DNA from: Amaurobius ferox
Lineage: Eukaryota; Arthropoda; Arachnida; Araneae; Amaurobiidae
Direction: 5' to 3'
Length of the DNA: 64,000 nt
NCBI GenBank assembly: GCA_951213105.1
Contig: OX578139.1
Location: 72,975,184 to 73,039,183 of the forward strand
Shown here: in pieces, positions 1-11,229 of the stretch
How positions within the stretch are numbered: position 1 is the stretch's first letter
Layout: each line of letters opens with the position of its first letter
Program-made: the position numbers and the translations under genes
Notes under the pieces: model-generated
What the model was told of the DNA's origin: nothing
Databases searched by the model: none
What the model saw: the letters and a program-made list of their open reading frames with translations, nothing else

Positions 1-4
1 AACT

Positions 5-45
5 GAATAAATAAATAAATAAATAATTAAATAAATAAATAAGTA
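5..45. repeat. (AAAT)n microsatellite
   Basis: Imperfect run of AAAT/AAATAATT units at the window edge. Simple sequence with no coding meaning. Confidence 0.85.
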
Positions 46-394
46 CATGACAAAATAGATGAGAAGTAAAGAACATTTTATTCACCGTTTATAACAAAAA
101 TGTTTTCTTTATCAAGAGCATTTTAATGACAAATTTACGTGGTTTAAAAAAAAAATGCTGCATTATCGCTCTCAATACAATCTAGAAACGAAAACAGATA
201 CAAGCACGACCAACAAAGCAAAGATGCCAAGCTAAAAATGGTTTGTTTCGATCTTATACTTCTTACAAATTGTAAAATCTTCGAAAACTCGAGGCCGAAT
301 TTTCGATAACCGATTACGAAAACATTCTTATTGATGTATACGAGCATTCTTAATATTTATTCTTAATCATTCTTAATGTTTTCAAATCAATTAT
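46..394. other. AT-rich stretch, nothing recognised
   Basis: The only open frame is a 67-codon minus-strand one (144-347) with no recognisable motif. I see no RNA gene, repeat boundary or transposon terminus here. Confidence 0.5.
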
Positions 395-397
395 TGT

Positions 398-626
398 TTT
401 TTATCAACTATGTTTTAAAATCAACAGCTAGACAAGGGTACGACAACTAGCAGCTATCAATAATAGAGGTTTTTTTAAATCAACTATATTTTAAAATCAA
501 TAGCTAGCCACAGGTACAGCAATTGGCCACTATCAATAATTTTTTCAAATAAGTTTTTTCAAATCAACTGTGTTTTAAAATAAGCAGCTAACCACGGGTA
601 CGGCAACTAGAAACTATGAATAATCG
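398..626. repeat. Three-copy tandem repeat, about 65-bp core
   Basis: Three diverged copies at about 401-465, 477-541 and 561-625. Each reads roughly TATCAACTATGTTTTAAAAT, then CAGCTAG, GGTACGGCAACTAG and CTATCAATAAT. Spacing between copies is about 76-84 bp. The copies differ at many positions, so the array is old. Confidence 0.7.
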
Positions 627-689
627 AAGTTTCTTTACGTTTTCCCTTCCTCTTACGTTGAATTCAAAAATTATTGTTTCCAGGAGAAT

Positions 690-1230
690 TGTCGATGTAG
701 AGATTTTGATGCCAATATATGACTGAAGACCTCCTGAGTACGTTATAACTATTTTTGGAGTGATGTCCGTCTGTCTGTCTGTCGTTTGTCTTTTGTCGAT
801 TTTTTGCGTACACCATATAGTATTCGACAATATAGTATTCGTACCATATAGTATTCGTACACCATATAGTATTCGATTTTTTGCGTACACCATAATGTAT
901 TCGAAATTTCATGTTTCCTTAACAAAGTAGCATATAAAGAAATATGACATAATTTTGAATAAAAAGTGTTATTTATGGCTTAATGATCCCCAAACTTAAC
1001 AGTTTCAAGCATTGTAGTAATAAATAACCGAGATACAATCGTCGTGTTTGCGACATCATTAGTCCCCGGGCGCAAGTTACCCCACCACCACCACACACAC
1101 ACGAGAGGTTCATTATCAAACTTGGTTTCAACCGAGTCATATTTTCAAGTCTTTTAAATTGAAGAGTAACATGCTATAATTGTGATGATTTGGAACATCA
1201 ATACACATTCTTCAAAACATTGTCCTGAAT
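690..1230 (+). repeat. Dispersed repeat D, copy 1
   Basis: Diverged match to 18,870-19,420 in the same orientation. It shares the block GAGATTTTGATGCCAATAT near 704, the block CTATTTTTGGAGTGATGTC near 748 followed by a CTGT run, a middle part around 930-1,010 and a C-rich part around 1,060-1,110. Inside it, 805-903 holds a short tandem of a unit resembling GTACACCATATAGTATTCG, absent from the other copies. Non-coding; likely a non-autonomous DNA element related to families A and B below. Confidence 0.6.
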
Positions 1231-1499
1231 AGAAAAATAAGAGCTGTTTAAAAATGATTCTGGTATATTAAAATTGATTTGATCCACACTTCAGACAATT
1301 TTATATCAGTTTAAAGCTATGAATAATACATTTCTATAAAAAATGTCAGAATAATTTGATAACAAAAATATTGATTCCCCTAATCGAGCTTTTAAAGACC
1401 TTTAATTCCTGTTAAATGCAATGCTTATGTAATTCTCTTAAATGTTCATTGCGTTCCTATATAAATATTTCTAAAGTATTCTCTGCTGTGAACCAATAT

Positions 1500-1690
1500 T
1501 TCGTAACAGAGTGCAAGTTATGCAGACGTAAGTGGAATATCCGTCTTTATTAAACTCTCTTCACCTCATACGGTTGAGTTGCTTGTAGATAACTCTGGCG
1601 CAATTTAGGTGACAGTGGTTGGATTAAATTGGCCTCTTAAATAACATCGTTAATGAGACAAACAAGTTATGTTAGATACAAACGTATTGA
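1500..1690. repeat. Dispersed repeat E, copy 1
   Basis: Diverged similarity to 4,139-4,345. Shared landmarks in the same order are a GTAACAGAGTG start, an ACTCTGGCGCAATTTAG-like block, a block ending GTGATTGGAT, and the block CCTCTTAAATAACATC (CTCCCAAATAGCATC in the other copy). Family unknown; no coding potential seen. Confidence 0.4.
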
Positions 1691-2044
1691 AGGTTTTAAT
1701 TTGGCGCAGAAGGCGTAGGTGTGTGAAAGGATATTTTGTGTCTTGTATTATTTGGATTGGGGAAAATTTTGTGATAGCTTTAATATTGTTATTCACACAG
1801 ATAATTTCTAACATGAAGTATCTTTTAATGCGTATACTTATTAAATACGTGGTCTAGTACTGAATTTTTCAAAGTGTGTTCGATAAACCCCTGGTTTCCT
1901 TGACAGTATTCCAAAGATTCTGTAACGTGATAGTTTCGTGTAAATTTTCTCAGAACTTGAAGAAAACGGGTAAAATTTTGAATGCATAATTTGCACCTCA
2001 ACGGACTTCTTCTCACTTTGAGATTCTGTCATCAAACTGGATTT
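1691..2044. other. No recognised content
   Basis: Short open frames of about 60 codons occur on both strands without motifs. The sequence is AT-rich, unique within this window, and shows no element termini. Confidence 0.45.
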
Positions 2045-2290
2045 CAAAAGGGTTCCGTGACCAAAAAAGTATGAAAAGCACTGGTATAGTATGCTATACT
2101 ATAAAAGCGAACCTCCCTGTCTGGTTTATGTTTCACAGCTACACTGTAAAGCATTCTGCAACCTTTGATCATTTCTTCAGCTATTTCAGCAAACTGATAA
2201 GAAAAACGACTGTTACAGGCATTCATGAAAATTCCAGCTTCATTTCTGAAATATTCAGCTAATTATCGTCTGCCAAAGCGCTATTTTTGT
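2045..2290 (-). repeat. Dispersed repeat F, copy 1
   Basis: Reverse complement of a segment also found at 16,250-16,383 plus 17,686-17,735 and at 45,585-45,735. On the minus strand it reads GCAGACGATAATTAGCTGAAT, then an ATTTTCATGAATGCCTGTAA-like block, then AAAGGTTGCAGAATG. Short open frames across it (for example 2,044-2,226 minus) are not conserved between copies in length, so I treat it as an old non-coding repeat. Confidence 0.5.
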
Positions 2291-4138
2291 ATTTTTATAT
2301 ATATGTTATCATAATTATCAAGAACCTTACTCCCCATTATGGACAGCTGATTCCTCTTAAACTTTCTGTAACATGCTTGCAAATGTTTTACAGTGTACAA
2401 TCTAGGTGTCGCATTATTGTATCTTTCAGCATCATTCCTTCCTTCCAAGTAAATACTTATGTCCAGAGCTGGCAAATAATAAAACCCTATTTCCAGAGGT
2501 CTGTAGCTCACCCCATGGAAAGCTAAAGACTCGATTATTTTTTCTCTGTAAAGCCATCTCAAAGCTAAGAAAACAGAACAAAATGGTGCCGTAACCCGAG
2601 AAAAAGAATCCCTTGGTAACATTTTTTACGCTCGTCGTTCGGCCGTTTTTCTTCGGTCTTGACTGACCTACATAATTTACTGAACCAATGTTAGTCAGTA
2701 ATGATCAGTTTTAGGCCGATTTTAATCAGTTTCTTGTATTATGAATGATGTGAATAATTGGATTAAAACATTTCAAAACAAATTTAATATTAATAAAATG
2801 AGAAATTTATACAACTTTGGTGAGGAACATTTCGACTTTCACTGGTCGGTGCCACATAAACTTATTAAGATAGGAATTTAGGTAACATGACGCCATATTT
2901 TCAAGATATTTAAATTGAACAAGCATAAACAGATTTAAAGTTTAAATGTTGACTTACTAATGACAGATGGATCTCTAAAGGCTTTATTACACGTAGCATA
3001 TTAAAGCATTGCTTTCTGATGTCCTTTGGTACCGCTGCGAGCTATCCATGTATTCAGAACATTTTTACGTCTAGCCACTTTCATAGAACACATTGTTGTC
3101 TTTTTCCAGATCTTCACAACTCCTGGACAAACTTCACATTGTGAATAAAAGTAATTTGTGGAGACAGAGATAGAAAGATTAGGTGAGATTGTATAAAGTT
3201 TACTGTTCAAATATTAGCACAATAAAATTCTCTGGGGTAAACTGCAGCTTGAACAATCATTTTACAAAAAATCTCTAGCAGATGCTTTGGAAGATTTCCT
3301 AGGTGGATATAAAATAGGAACTGAATTTTGTTCCAAATATGCGCATGGTGTTCAGATATAGCCTTTAAGTAGGATTGGATAACATTTTCATATCAATTTT
3401 TCCGAACTACTTTTGTGCACATCGTTAAATTTGATAAGGAATTATGCTGATCTAGAAATAACAACTATCCATTCCATAAAAATGGCTCAATGTGTGAAGC
3501 TGAGAAAAGTTAGAATATTCATTTTAATCCCATGCTGCTGGGGTAAAGCATTCGTGAATCTACAACAAGTGAATTATGTAAGATGGCAGAATAAATTAGA
3601 TAATACAGAAAATATCAATGTTATCATTTTATTTTACGAACGTGTAAAATGTCCTTCCTCACTGGAGTCTCTTTTGAGGACCAGACTGGCACACCTTTCC
3701 TATGGCGTGTATCTAGGGACACCATATGCGGACGTTCGTAGGCGGGGCTTTTCAGATTTAACCATTTATTGGCAATTTGGAGACATTTCGAAAGTTCAAG
3801 AAACACCTCGAAATAACGAATATTCTACGAGATATGAGATCTTTCTACAGGTTTCTATAGAGTCTCTTTAAGGAGTCAGCACTCATTTGGAAAGCAGTTG
3901 ACATGATACTACTCGCTACATTTAATTGTGGCGTTCCTCTATGTTTTGTGAACAGTAGCTGTTGTTTTGTGAAATTAGTGGAGCATTTAAGTGCTATTTT
4001 ACTGTATATTGTTCTTGTTTATTTTGTGTTTGTGAACAAACGTGTTAGTCATCCAGAAATTTGGATTCATTCTTGTATCCTGAACGCACACTCACGATTC
4101 CAGAGAATATGTCGTAACAATATTGTGAATTAATGCTT
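2291..4138. other. Long stretch without a recognised gene
   Basis: The longest open frame is 3,413-3,871 plus, 152 codons. It has no recognisable domain, no repetition elsewhere in the window and low complexity typical of chance frames in AT-rich DNA. Other frames here are 60-113 codons. I see no transposon termini, tRNA-like sequence or tandem repeat. It may hold unrecognised old repeats or an exon I cannot identify. Confidence 0.45.
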
Positions 4139-4345
4139 TGTAACAGAGAGTGTGTTTCATAGATTTAAACGGGATATCAGACCAGGAATATCAGTTCTAT
4201 TTAATTCCGTCTTAATCCAGTGTGAGTGATTTCCTCGAGAATAACTCCAGTGCAGTTTGATTACAGTGATTGGATATTTTGGTCTCCCAAATAGCATCAT
4301 TTATAATGGGAGTTGGGATAGACACAAACATGTTTCGTCATGATA
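4139..4345. repeat. Dispersed repeat E, copy 2
   Basis: Partner of 1,500-1,690 with the landmark blocks in the same order and orientation. The two copies are separated by about 2.6 kb and are strongly diverged. Confidence 0.4.
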
Positions 4346-5104
4346 AAGATTTCAGCTCAACACTGTAAAAGTGGATGTACGAATAGATTTTTATAAATAT
4401 AATATTTTATTGAAAGAAGTATGATAAATTAATAAAAAAAAATCTCAACAAAAATATACATGCAAATGAAATTATATCGAGGAGATGATTGTTTCTAAAC
4501 AATTGCATTTCCTTCTGTAGAATAAACAACGTAACGGAAAATACAACACCTGGTTGTTAGAATTGGAATATTGAAAGAACTCGATGGAGTCCTAGAACTC
4601 GAATATGCGTGGCGCCACCTATTGTGATAAAACACAAGTAAAATAAAATTACACGATTTTGATACAAGTTTTGGATTATTCTCACAATAAAATATGAATT
4701 CAATGTCAGGTTTCTAATTCAATGGATTGAGAGATAGTTTAAGATACGTGTGTAATTGCACACTACACATGTTAAAATTTAACGTAATAAAATAAGTTAT
4801 TCAAGTAATTTAAAATAATTAATATGCACATATATTCGATTTCCTAAATGATAAAAATGTTTCTTGTTCTTAGAATGTTTACATTGTTTGTGAAATGCAA
4901 TGATTTCCATGTATTTGAGTAATGAATTCTTAAAATTGAACTCTTCATACTGTAAATTAATTGGCGAGTGGCTCAACGCTACTTTCTCATAAAAGAATCC
5001 ATTTTTAAATAACTTGCAATTTCTTTTATAATTTTGCAAGAAAAAATTTGAAAAACCTGAATCGTAAGTTAATTGCTATCTTACGATTGACAATTATATC
5101 ATGT
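4346..5104. other. AT-rich stretch, nothing recognised
   Basis: One 80-codon minus-strand frame (4,797-5,039) with no motif. No repeats shared with the rest of the window were noticed. Confidence 0.45.
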
Positions 5105-5549
5105 TACCTTCATTTTCAAGGGCTTAAAAAATAGGGGGGGGGGGGCTAATGGAGTAACGAACACAAAAATGGTATCATGGCAAATATTAAATATAATTAT
5201 TGGAACTATTAAATTTCGCGATCACGGAGCCATATATAACCCTATATATGCATCATTATATCATACTTCGCCCCATGCTGACCTGTTAAAACATATCAAA
5301 TTTCAAATAAATTTCACAGTTTCGAATTTCAAAAGAATTTCCATCTAGTTCTAGATTATTTTTATAACAAAGCCGATTATAAAGTTTCGTGAAATCTATT
5401 AATATTTGTAGCAGCTGTCGACTACACAATTAATTTAATACAAACAAACGGACATCACTGTAAAAATAGTGAAGAAGTTAAGTTCAGGAGGACCTAAAAC
5501 CTATATTAGCTTCAAAATCTCGAAATCAAAAACTATCATGGAAGCAATA
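5105..5549 (-). repeat. Dispersed repeat D, copy 3 (minus), split by the gypsy insertion
   Basis: Reverse complement of repeat D. The block CACTGTAAAAATAGT near 5,456 pairs with the CTATTTTTGGAGTGATG block of the plus copies. AACAAAGCCGATTATAAAGT near 5,369 pairs with the ACTTTATATCCGGCTTTG block near 19,029, and TTCAAAATCTCGAAATC near 5,511 pairs with GATTTCGAGATTTTGA. A poly-G run of about 13 lies near 5,138. The Ty3/gypsy element at 5,550 is inserted at its edge. Confidence 0.6.
5545..5549. other. Target-site duplication CAATA, left
   Basis: CAATA lies immediately before the left LTR and is repeated exactly at 12,303-12,307 after the right LTR. A 5-bp duplication fits a Ty3/gypsy integrase and fixes both ends of the element. 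Confidence 0.85.
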
Positions 5550-5931
5550 TGTTACGAACCCCTCTCTGTCCATGCCAAGAAGACTGGGGAAGGTTATTCT
5601 TGGCCCGCCATCTTACTTCTCCGAGAGTTGTGCAGCTGGCCACTCAATTTGATACTGCGGACTGCGTGGGGTCAAGGGCCAGAAATTGGAGGGGAGGGGG
5701 GTGGCGGTTGGAAGAAGAAAGACTTGCTTGCTGGACTCTGATCTTAGCGACGTTCGGACTCGCGGAATCACGAGTATTATAATGTGTCGATTTGGATCTG
5801 TGTACATATCTGTAAATAGTTCAATTAATAAACGTGTCTTGTGATTTATGAAAGTGTTTTGCCTAAGCATAGAAAACGAACCACAGTACAAATTCACGGC
5901 GATCAGCAATTGGAAATGAGAGCCCAGTTCG
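5550..5931 (+). repeat. Left (5') LTR of Ty3/gypsy-type element
   Basis: Starts TGTTACGAACCCC and matches 11,920-12,302 along its length with many substitutions and small indels (about one tenth of positions by eye), so the insertion is old. It holds a likely polyadenylation signal, AATAAA, within ATTAATAAACGTG near 5,825. It ends GCCCAGTTCG and lacks the final TTACA of the right copy. The primer binding site follows within three bases. The 98-codon and 90-codon frames across it are LTR shadows. Confidence 0.88.
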
Positions 5932-5933
5932 AC

Positions 5934-5951
5934 TGGCGCAACCGGTAGGAT
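5934..5951 (+). promoter_or_regulatory. Primer binding site, probably tRNA-Ser
   Basis: TGGCGCAACCGGTAGGAT begins just downstream of the left LTR. It resembles the serine-tRNA-complementary primer site of 17.6/297-type gypsy elements (TGGCGCAGTCGGTAGGAT as I remember it). This fixes the element's orientation as plus and identifies it as a retroelement. The tRNA assignment is from memory. Confidence 0.7.
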
Positions 5952-6129
5952 AAATGCTAAGCAAATGGAAAGGTGGAAAACGCTTTGAAATAAATTGGAT
6001 GATGGAATTGGCTTTGGAATAAATTGGATCGGAGTGAGTCATATGGGACTAATTTATGCGTGTGTTTAATGTACGTAATGGACTATCGGTATAGCCTGTG
6101 ACAAAGACCCCAACCCATAAGAGAGAATA

Positions 6130-6160
6130 ATGACATCTGCTACAGAAGAAGAGGTAAGTG
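6130..6160 (+). other. Possible gag start and splice donor
   Basis: An ATG at 6,130 opens eight codons ending in GAG, followed directly by GTAAGT (6,154-6,159), a near-ideal splice donor. A matching acceptor TTTATAG ends at 9,957, directly before the gag-like frame. Eight full codons precede the donor, so splicing would keep frame 1 of the downstream gag. This is inference from sequence; the original intron would have been under 1 kb before the younger LTR element landed in it. Confidence 0.4.
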
Positions 6161-6536
6161 GAAATTTTCACATTTATGGGTGATGCTCTCTGGGCTAGGG
6201 CGGATGTTAAATTTAATTGTAAAATTAGTAATGAGTTTAAAGTGGGTGATTTGGTTTGTGGGGAGTAAATTATTGATGGAAGTAAATTATGACTTTTAAA
6301 GTTTTGTTAATAAATAACGGAAATTCCTAGATGAGCAGTGAGAGAAGTAATATATGGATAAAAATTTCACTTCAATATTCAAATGTGTTTAAATGCTGGT
6401 TTGATAAGAAATGATAGTAAATTGTTGCATGAAATTGTGTTACATTTAATATTAATGAGAAATGTGTATGTGGAAATATAAATAATATTATGTATAGGGC
6501 ATTTTAATATTAAGATAAATTTAAATGATATTACTT
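6161..6536 (+). other. Non-coding leader of the gypsy element
   Basis: AT-rich internal DNA between the putative donor and the younger LTR element. No open frame of note. Its style (ATTAATGAGAAA motifs near 6,452 and again near 6,560) continues into the 165-bp segment that follows, suggesting that segment belongs to the gypsy element. Confidence 0.5.
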
Positions 6537-6701
6537 CTAAGGTATTTGGGTTTTTTTATATTAATGAGAAACGTTGTGTTAAATTTAAGATTGGGGATAA
6601 ATAGTAGTTGTGCCGATTATTAATTTTGTTGATTAAAATTAATATTGTCAAAAAATGCATTTTACATTAAATTAATTATTTATTAGTATATTAATTATAC
6701 A
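6537..6701. repeat. 165-bp segment duplicated together with the inner LTR, copy 1
   Basis: Identical or nearly identical to 8,695-8,859 and contiguous with the LTR-like repeat, so the full direct repeat is about 971 bp (6,537-7,507 and 8,695-9,665, constant offset 2,158). It lies outside TGTAAT...ATTACA limits of the LTR, which a simple single insertion does not explain. Confidence 0.75.
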
Positions 6702-7507
6702 TGTAATCTGTTCTAAAACTTACTGCTGTGTACATTGCGTTGGTGGCCGCAAAACCCACCTATTTCTGTGCTTAACGGGATACTAAGTTAACAAACTAAA
6801 AATTACGGTTAATAGTAAAGGAACAAACATTTATTTATCACATACTCAATTTACACTCTTTAGTTTTACAAATTAAATAAATATCACAATAGTGGAATAC
6901 ATCTCAATGGTAGTTCGGGGGGTGTAATGCCAGATGAATTGATATTTGGTTGGAGCACGTGGTGGGATGCATTAATTAGCTTTTCCTTAAAAACACAAAT
7001 TTAGACAAAGAGGTTATCCTCATATAGTTTAATTGTACGGTACCTGATCTTCTTTCATATAACTTGGGTAACACCGATGCTTTGTCACACTTTACACTTG
7101 CAATACCAGATGAACATGAGCTCTCCTTCGAATTCCTATATCAGAGACGCACACACAACTCTTAACTCTGCTACCGTCGCTTCTTCTTGACTAGTCTAAC
7201 TCCAACAGCCTGCCTTGACCAATTCTGACTCCCACTTCGAGCAACTCTCACTTATATCCCTTTTTCGGTCGGCGGTCCACGTGCTGAAATGTAGAGCTGA
7301 GAGCTAATCCGTAGACATGGCGTCGCCGTCTCGGTTGCCGCCAAACGGCTTAGTGTGGTATGTAAACATGGGCGTGGTATGTAAGATATGGGGCCACCTG
7401 TATATTATCGCCCATCTGCTTAGCGTGGGGATAATCCGCCCGCATTCCTGGTTCCATTATTTTTTAATCCTTCCAAATATTTATTACTTTACATTTCTGG
7501 CATTACA
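6702..7507 (-). repeat. Inner LTR element: 3' LTR (left copy)
   Basis: 806 bp bounded by TGTAAT and ATTACA, matching 8,860-9,665 with about two mismatches (for example 6,739 and 7,248), so very young. Orientation is minus, shown by a polypurine-like tract on the minus strand directly upstream (7,508-7,524) and the minus-strand integrase frame between the copies. The 87-codon and 64-codon plus frames starting with MASPSRLPPN are inside the LTRs and are not likely to be genes. Confidence 0.8.
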
Positions 7508-7524
7508 TTCTCACCCCCCCCGCG
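7508..7524 (-). promoter_or_regulatory. Polypurine tract of inner LTR element
   Basis: The minus strand reads CGCGGGGGGGGTGAGAA directly before the TGTAAT LTR start at 7,507. This is the expected plus-strand DNA primer position for reverse transcription and confirms minus orientation. Confidence 0.7.
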
Positions 7525-8176
7525 AAAAAAAAGTCCAAAAGTTACTCTCCCACAGTTTCACCCCAGTGGTAAGAAATTAAGTTCACAATGGTTCCTCGCA
7601 AACACATAAGTTCATCCATCGTGAGAAAGGCTGAGTTCCACTTTTTAGCCTCGTACAACTCATAGCTTTGATAGTTCTTTGTAGTTTCTTGATAGTTCCC
7701 TGTCAAGTTAGTCCATTATTCATAATTGACATATTGTACCATAAATTACATGAGGATTACCAACATTCACATTATTATTAAATTGTAAATTTTGATATAT
7801 ATTATTTGCAATGCATAATTTTCATTTCTCCTTTTACATAATTATTTACATACGACATATCATTACATAACAGCATTCATTACTTTATTATTATTATACA
7901 TTTTCTTGTTATGATTTCATTTTGTAACATATTGTAGTAGTGCAACTATCAACTTCCGATTCTTGGTTATGGTTGAATTCCATACCACCATATTATTTAT
8001 AAATTACTTTGTTATTTCACTTTTTTTTTTTTTTTTGAACTTGCCATATATGTAATGTCAGAAATACATAACATACTTTTTGAAATATACTTATATCCAC
8101 AATTTAAAACATATACATATACACTCAATTATCACTTTCTATTTATGACATTAATTACAAACTTTTTACATATTTT
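7525..8176 (-). other. 3' non-coding part of inner LTR element
   Basis: AT-rich DNA between the end of the integrase frame and the polypurine tract. The longest frame, 8,055-8,249 plus, is a low-complexity chance frame. Confidence 0.5.
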
Positions 8177-8692
8177 TCATATTCTTTGTTTTATGAAATT
8201 ACTATTTACAACAATTCGAGGGCGAAAATCATACCCTCTGGCATTATAACAAACCTCATCATCATTTCTATTATTTTCACAGTTTAATTGCTTTTCTTTA
8301 GTGACCTTCCCTTCCTTAATTTGACTTTGATCATTATTTCTAATCACTTTCTCATTTTGATTTTTTTCTTTGTCCTGTGTGTGTGTGTGGTTTGATTCGC
8401 TTTCGTCACTATCTTTCAAATATTGTTTTCGCTCCGCTGCCATGTATAGTTTATTTATGTGCACTTTATAAGTTTTATTTTCATCACTTTTAAGACATAT
8501 TATAACATTATTATTTCGGACTAATTTCGTAATTCTAAATGGTCCATCATATCGATCCTCTAATACCCTTGGTTTTAGGAACTTTTTTAGGTACACTGTC
8601 GCTCCTATAAATATATCGTTTTTTCTCACTATTTTATATTTCTTTATTTGTTTGTCATTTATCAGCTTTTGTTGTTCCGATGCGTCTTTCAC
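8177..8692 (-). pseudogene. Integrase C-terminal fragment (Ty3/gypsy pol)
   Basis: 171 codons open from the junction at about 8,692. The protein carries an integrase C-terminal (GPY/F-type) module: a strand-rich part with GATVYLKKF, then LEDRYDGPFRITKLV with the diagnostic DGPF, then YKVHINKLY. This is the DNA-binding tail of retroelement integrases. The catalytic core, reverse transcriptase, protease and gag are all missing because the internal region jumps from the 165-bp repeat straight into this coding sequence. The tail after residue 90 is rich in Lys, Asn and Glu with no motif. It cannot support transposition alone. Confidence 0.8.
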
Positions 8693-8694
8693 GA

Positions 8695-8859
8695 CTAAGG
8701 TATTTGGGTTTTTTTATATTAATGAGAAACGTTGTGTTAAATTTAAGATTGGGGATAAATAGTAGTTGTGCCGATTATTAATTTTGTTGATTAAAATTAA
8801 TATTGTCAAAAAATGCATTTTACATTAAATTAATTATTTTTTAGTATATTAATTATACA
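8695..8859. repeat. 165-bp segment duplicated together with the inner LTR, copy 2
   Basis: Partner of 6,537-6,701, here placed between the integrase fragment and the right LTR. No primer binding site (TGG...) is visible on the minus strand at either 8,859 or 8,694. Confidence 0.75.
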
Positions 8860-9665
8860 TGTAATCTGTTCTAAAACTTACTGCTGTGTACATTGCATTG
8901 GTGGCCGCAAAACCCACCTATTTCTGTGCTTAACGGGATACTAAGTTAACAAACTAAAAATTACGGTTAATAGTAAAGGAACAAACATTTATTTATCACA
9001 TACTCAATTTACACTCTTTAGTTTTACAAATTAAATAAATATCACAATAGTGGAATACATCTCAATGGTAGTTCGGGGGGTGTAATGCCAGATGAATTGA
9101 TATTTGGTTGGAGCACGTGGTGGGATGCATTAATTAGCTTTTCCTTAAAAACACAAATTTAGACAAAGAGGTTATCCTCATATAGTTTAATTGTACGGTA
9201 CCTGATCTTCTTTCATATAACTTGGGTAACACCGATGCTTTGTCACACTTTACACTTGCAATACCAGATGAACATGAGCTCTCCTTCGAATTCCTATATC
9301 AGAGACGCACACACAACTCTTAACTCTGCTACCGTCGCTTCTTCTTGACTAGTCTAACTCCAACAGCCTGCCTTGACCAATTCTGACTCCCACTTCGAGC
9401 AACTCTCCCTTATATCCCTTTTTCGGTCGGCGGTCCACGTGCTGAAATGTAGAGCTGAGAGCTAATCCGTAGACATGGCGTCGCCGTCTCGGTTGCCGCC
9501 AAACGGCTTAGTGTGGTATGTAAACATGGGCGTGGTATGTAAGATATGGGGCCACCTGTATATTATCGCCCATCTGCTTAGCGTGGGGATAATCCGCCCG
9601 CATTCCTGGTTCCATTATTTTTTAATCCTTCCAAATATTTATTACTTTACATTTCTGGCATTACA
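8860..9665 (-). repeat. Inner LTR element: 5' LTR (right copy)
   Basis: Same 806-bp sequence as 6,702-7,507 at a constant offset of 2,158 with no net indel. The flanks (ATACA before 6,702, GTAGT after 9,665) do not form a target-site duplication. Confidence 0.8.
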
Positions 9666-9957
9666 GTAGTGATAAAGGGAAATGATTTCACTGTAAAGAA
9701 AAAATGATATTAATGGGAAAAGTGCTACGGCAAGTAATGCCTATGAGCAGAATTTATAATCAAAGGAAAATATTGGAGTAATATGCTATGATATATGTGA
9801 TTGATAAATGTGATTTGACATGTGTATACATTATGTATTTTGGAGCAAGAGGAAACTGCAATACTGTGTATTAAAAGTGTGCTAAAATTAGGGTGAGCTA
9901 TTATTGTTTAGGTAATCTTCGGTTTTCATGGCAGTGGTTAGGATGGCGTATTTATAG

Positions 9958-11229
9958 GAAGAGAAGAAAATTGATCTTGTGAGGCTCTGTTATGAAATAG
10001 GCGAGACGGCGGATTCTGAGTGTGAGGTGGTGGAATTAAAAAATATAATTTGTGGGAGCAAGGAGTATGAGGAAGAAGCGATAAGAAATATATTGTATTC
10101 TATTAGGGAAGAGAATGAAGAACGGGATAGAGAGAATACAGAGTGGGAGAAAAAAGAATTAGAGTGCTATAGAAAGTTGAGAGAGTTGGAGAGAAAGGAG
10201 CAGCAAAAGAGGGAAAGCGAGATCAAATGGTTAATGTGGGAACTGGGAATGAAGCAGAATAAAGATAGTGAAACCCAAATTGCACGGAATACCACTACCC
10301 AGAACAATAGCTGCTAAATTGGCAGAGCGGTGAAAAATGTGTATAAGAACGCAGTGGTGTGCTTTGCATGTAAAAATTTAGGGCACTATAGGTATGAATG
10401 CGCAGAAATATGTAGTGCTCGAAAAAGTACAAAACTTAATTCGGAAAAGTCGCGAAAAGCTCATTTTGGAATATTTGAGGAGACTTGGGAAAAACCAGAA
10501 TTGCCAAACCTAGATATTCAGACAGGGGCGAAAAGCGTTGATAAAATTAAGCTGCCTTTTCGGGTATCCGATCTCCCGAGTCTCAGAAGGGAAAGCGAGA
10601 ATTCGGTTATGGAAAATGGGGGTGGAAAGTCTCAGAGAGAGGGGTTTCCCGTGGACTACAAGTTCCGGAGAGAAAGAGAAAAGTTGAGAATGAATACAGT
10701 GTCGCGAGTGAACCCTGTGCTGACGAAAGCAAAGTTGGGGGGGAGTCGAGAGCTCAACGTTGTCCCTGAAGGGAAAGGGGACGATCGAGAACGCGATCTC
10801 AAGTTCCGAGTCTGATAGTGCACAATATATTAGGGATTGTAAGGAAGGGGAAGGGGCTGAGAAAGGCCGCCATCCTAGGGTTCCAATATCTGTAAGTCCA
10901 ATTACCATCGAAAAGGAAAATGTTACGAATAGTTTAGAGACATTGGAGATCTTGAAGAATTCGAAAGGAATGGATAAGAGTCGAATTACGAGGTGTGAGG
11001 GAAAGGAGACGGAGACAATGAACGAAAGATGGGGAACTGGAGAGTCAGTTATAGCCAACTTGAGACAATAGGAACGAAAGGGAAGGAAGTGTGCTTAGTT
11101 GGAAGTAATGAGAAGGCCATGTTAGTTAAAGTGGGAACAATGTTGGAAGGGAAATGTGAAGGAACAGGAATTATGGAGGTAGTTATGGGTTCAGTCAGTG
11201 AGAAGAAACAAAGGGCTGGTGGGGGTTGA
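9958..11229 (+). pseudogene. Ty3/gypsy gag-like polyprotein remnant
   Basis: Frame 1 runs from the putative acceptor at 9,958 through 10,317. It encodes an N-terminal part (LVRLCYEIGE..., ELKNIICGSKEYEEEA) and a charged coiled-coil-like Glu/Arg/Lys segment (about 10,110-10,250). A TAA at 10,315 interrupts it, then the same frame resumes to 10,815 with a CCHC zinc knuckle, CFACKNLGHYRYEC (10,360-10,401), typical of nucleocapsid. The frame then shifts to frame 2 (10,760-11,071) and again to 11,029-11,229. Much of the capsid region expected between coiled coil and knuckle is missing. No protease, RT or integrase follows, so the element is non-autonomous. From memory the N-terminal segment resembles gag-like proteins frequent in spider genomes. 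Confidence 0.7.

Noticed and set aside
3413..3871. 152-codon open frame as a gene
   Set aside because: No recognisable domain, no conserved copy and no supporting context; such lengths arise by chance in AT-rich DNA.
7317..7580. Duplicated gene starting MASPSRLPPN (also 9,475-9,669)
   Set aside because: Both frames lie inside the LTR copies; their identity reflects the young LTRs, not protein conservation, and they end differently.
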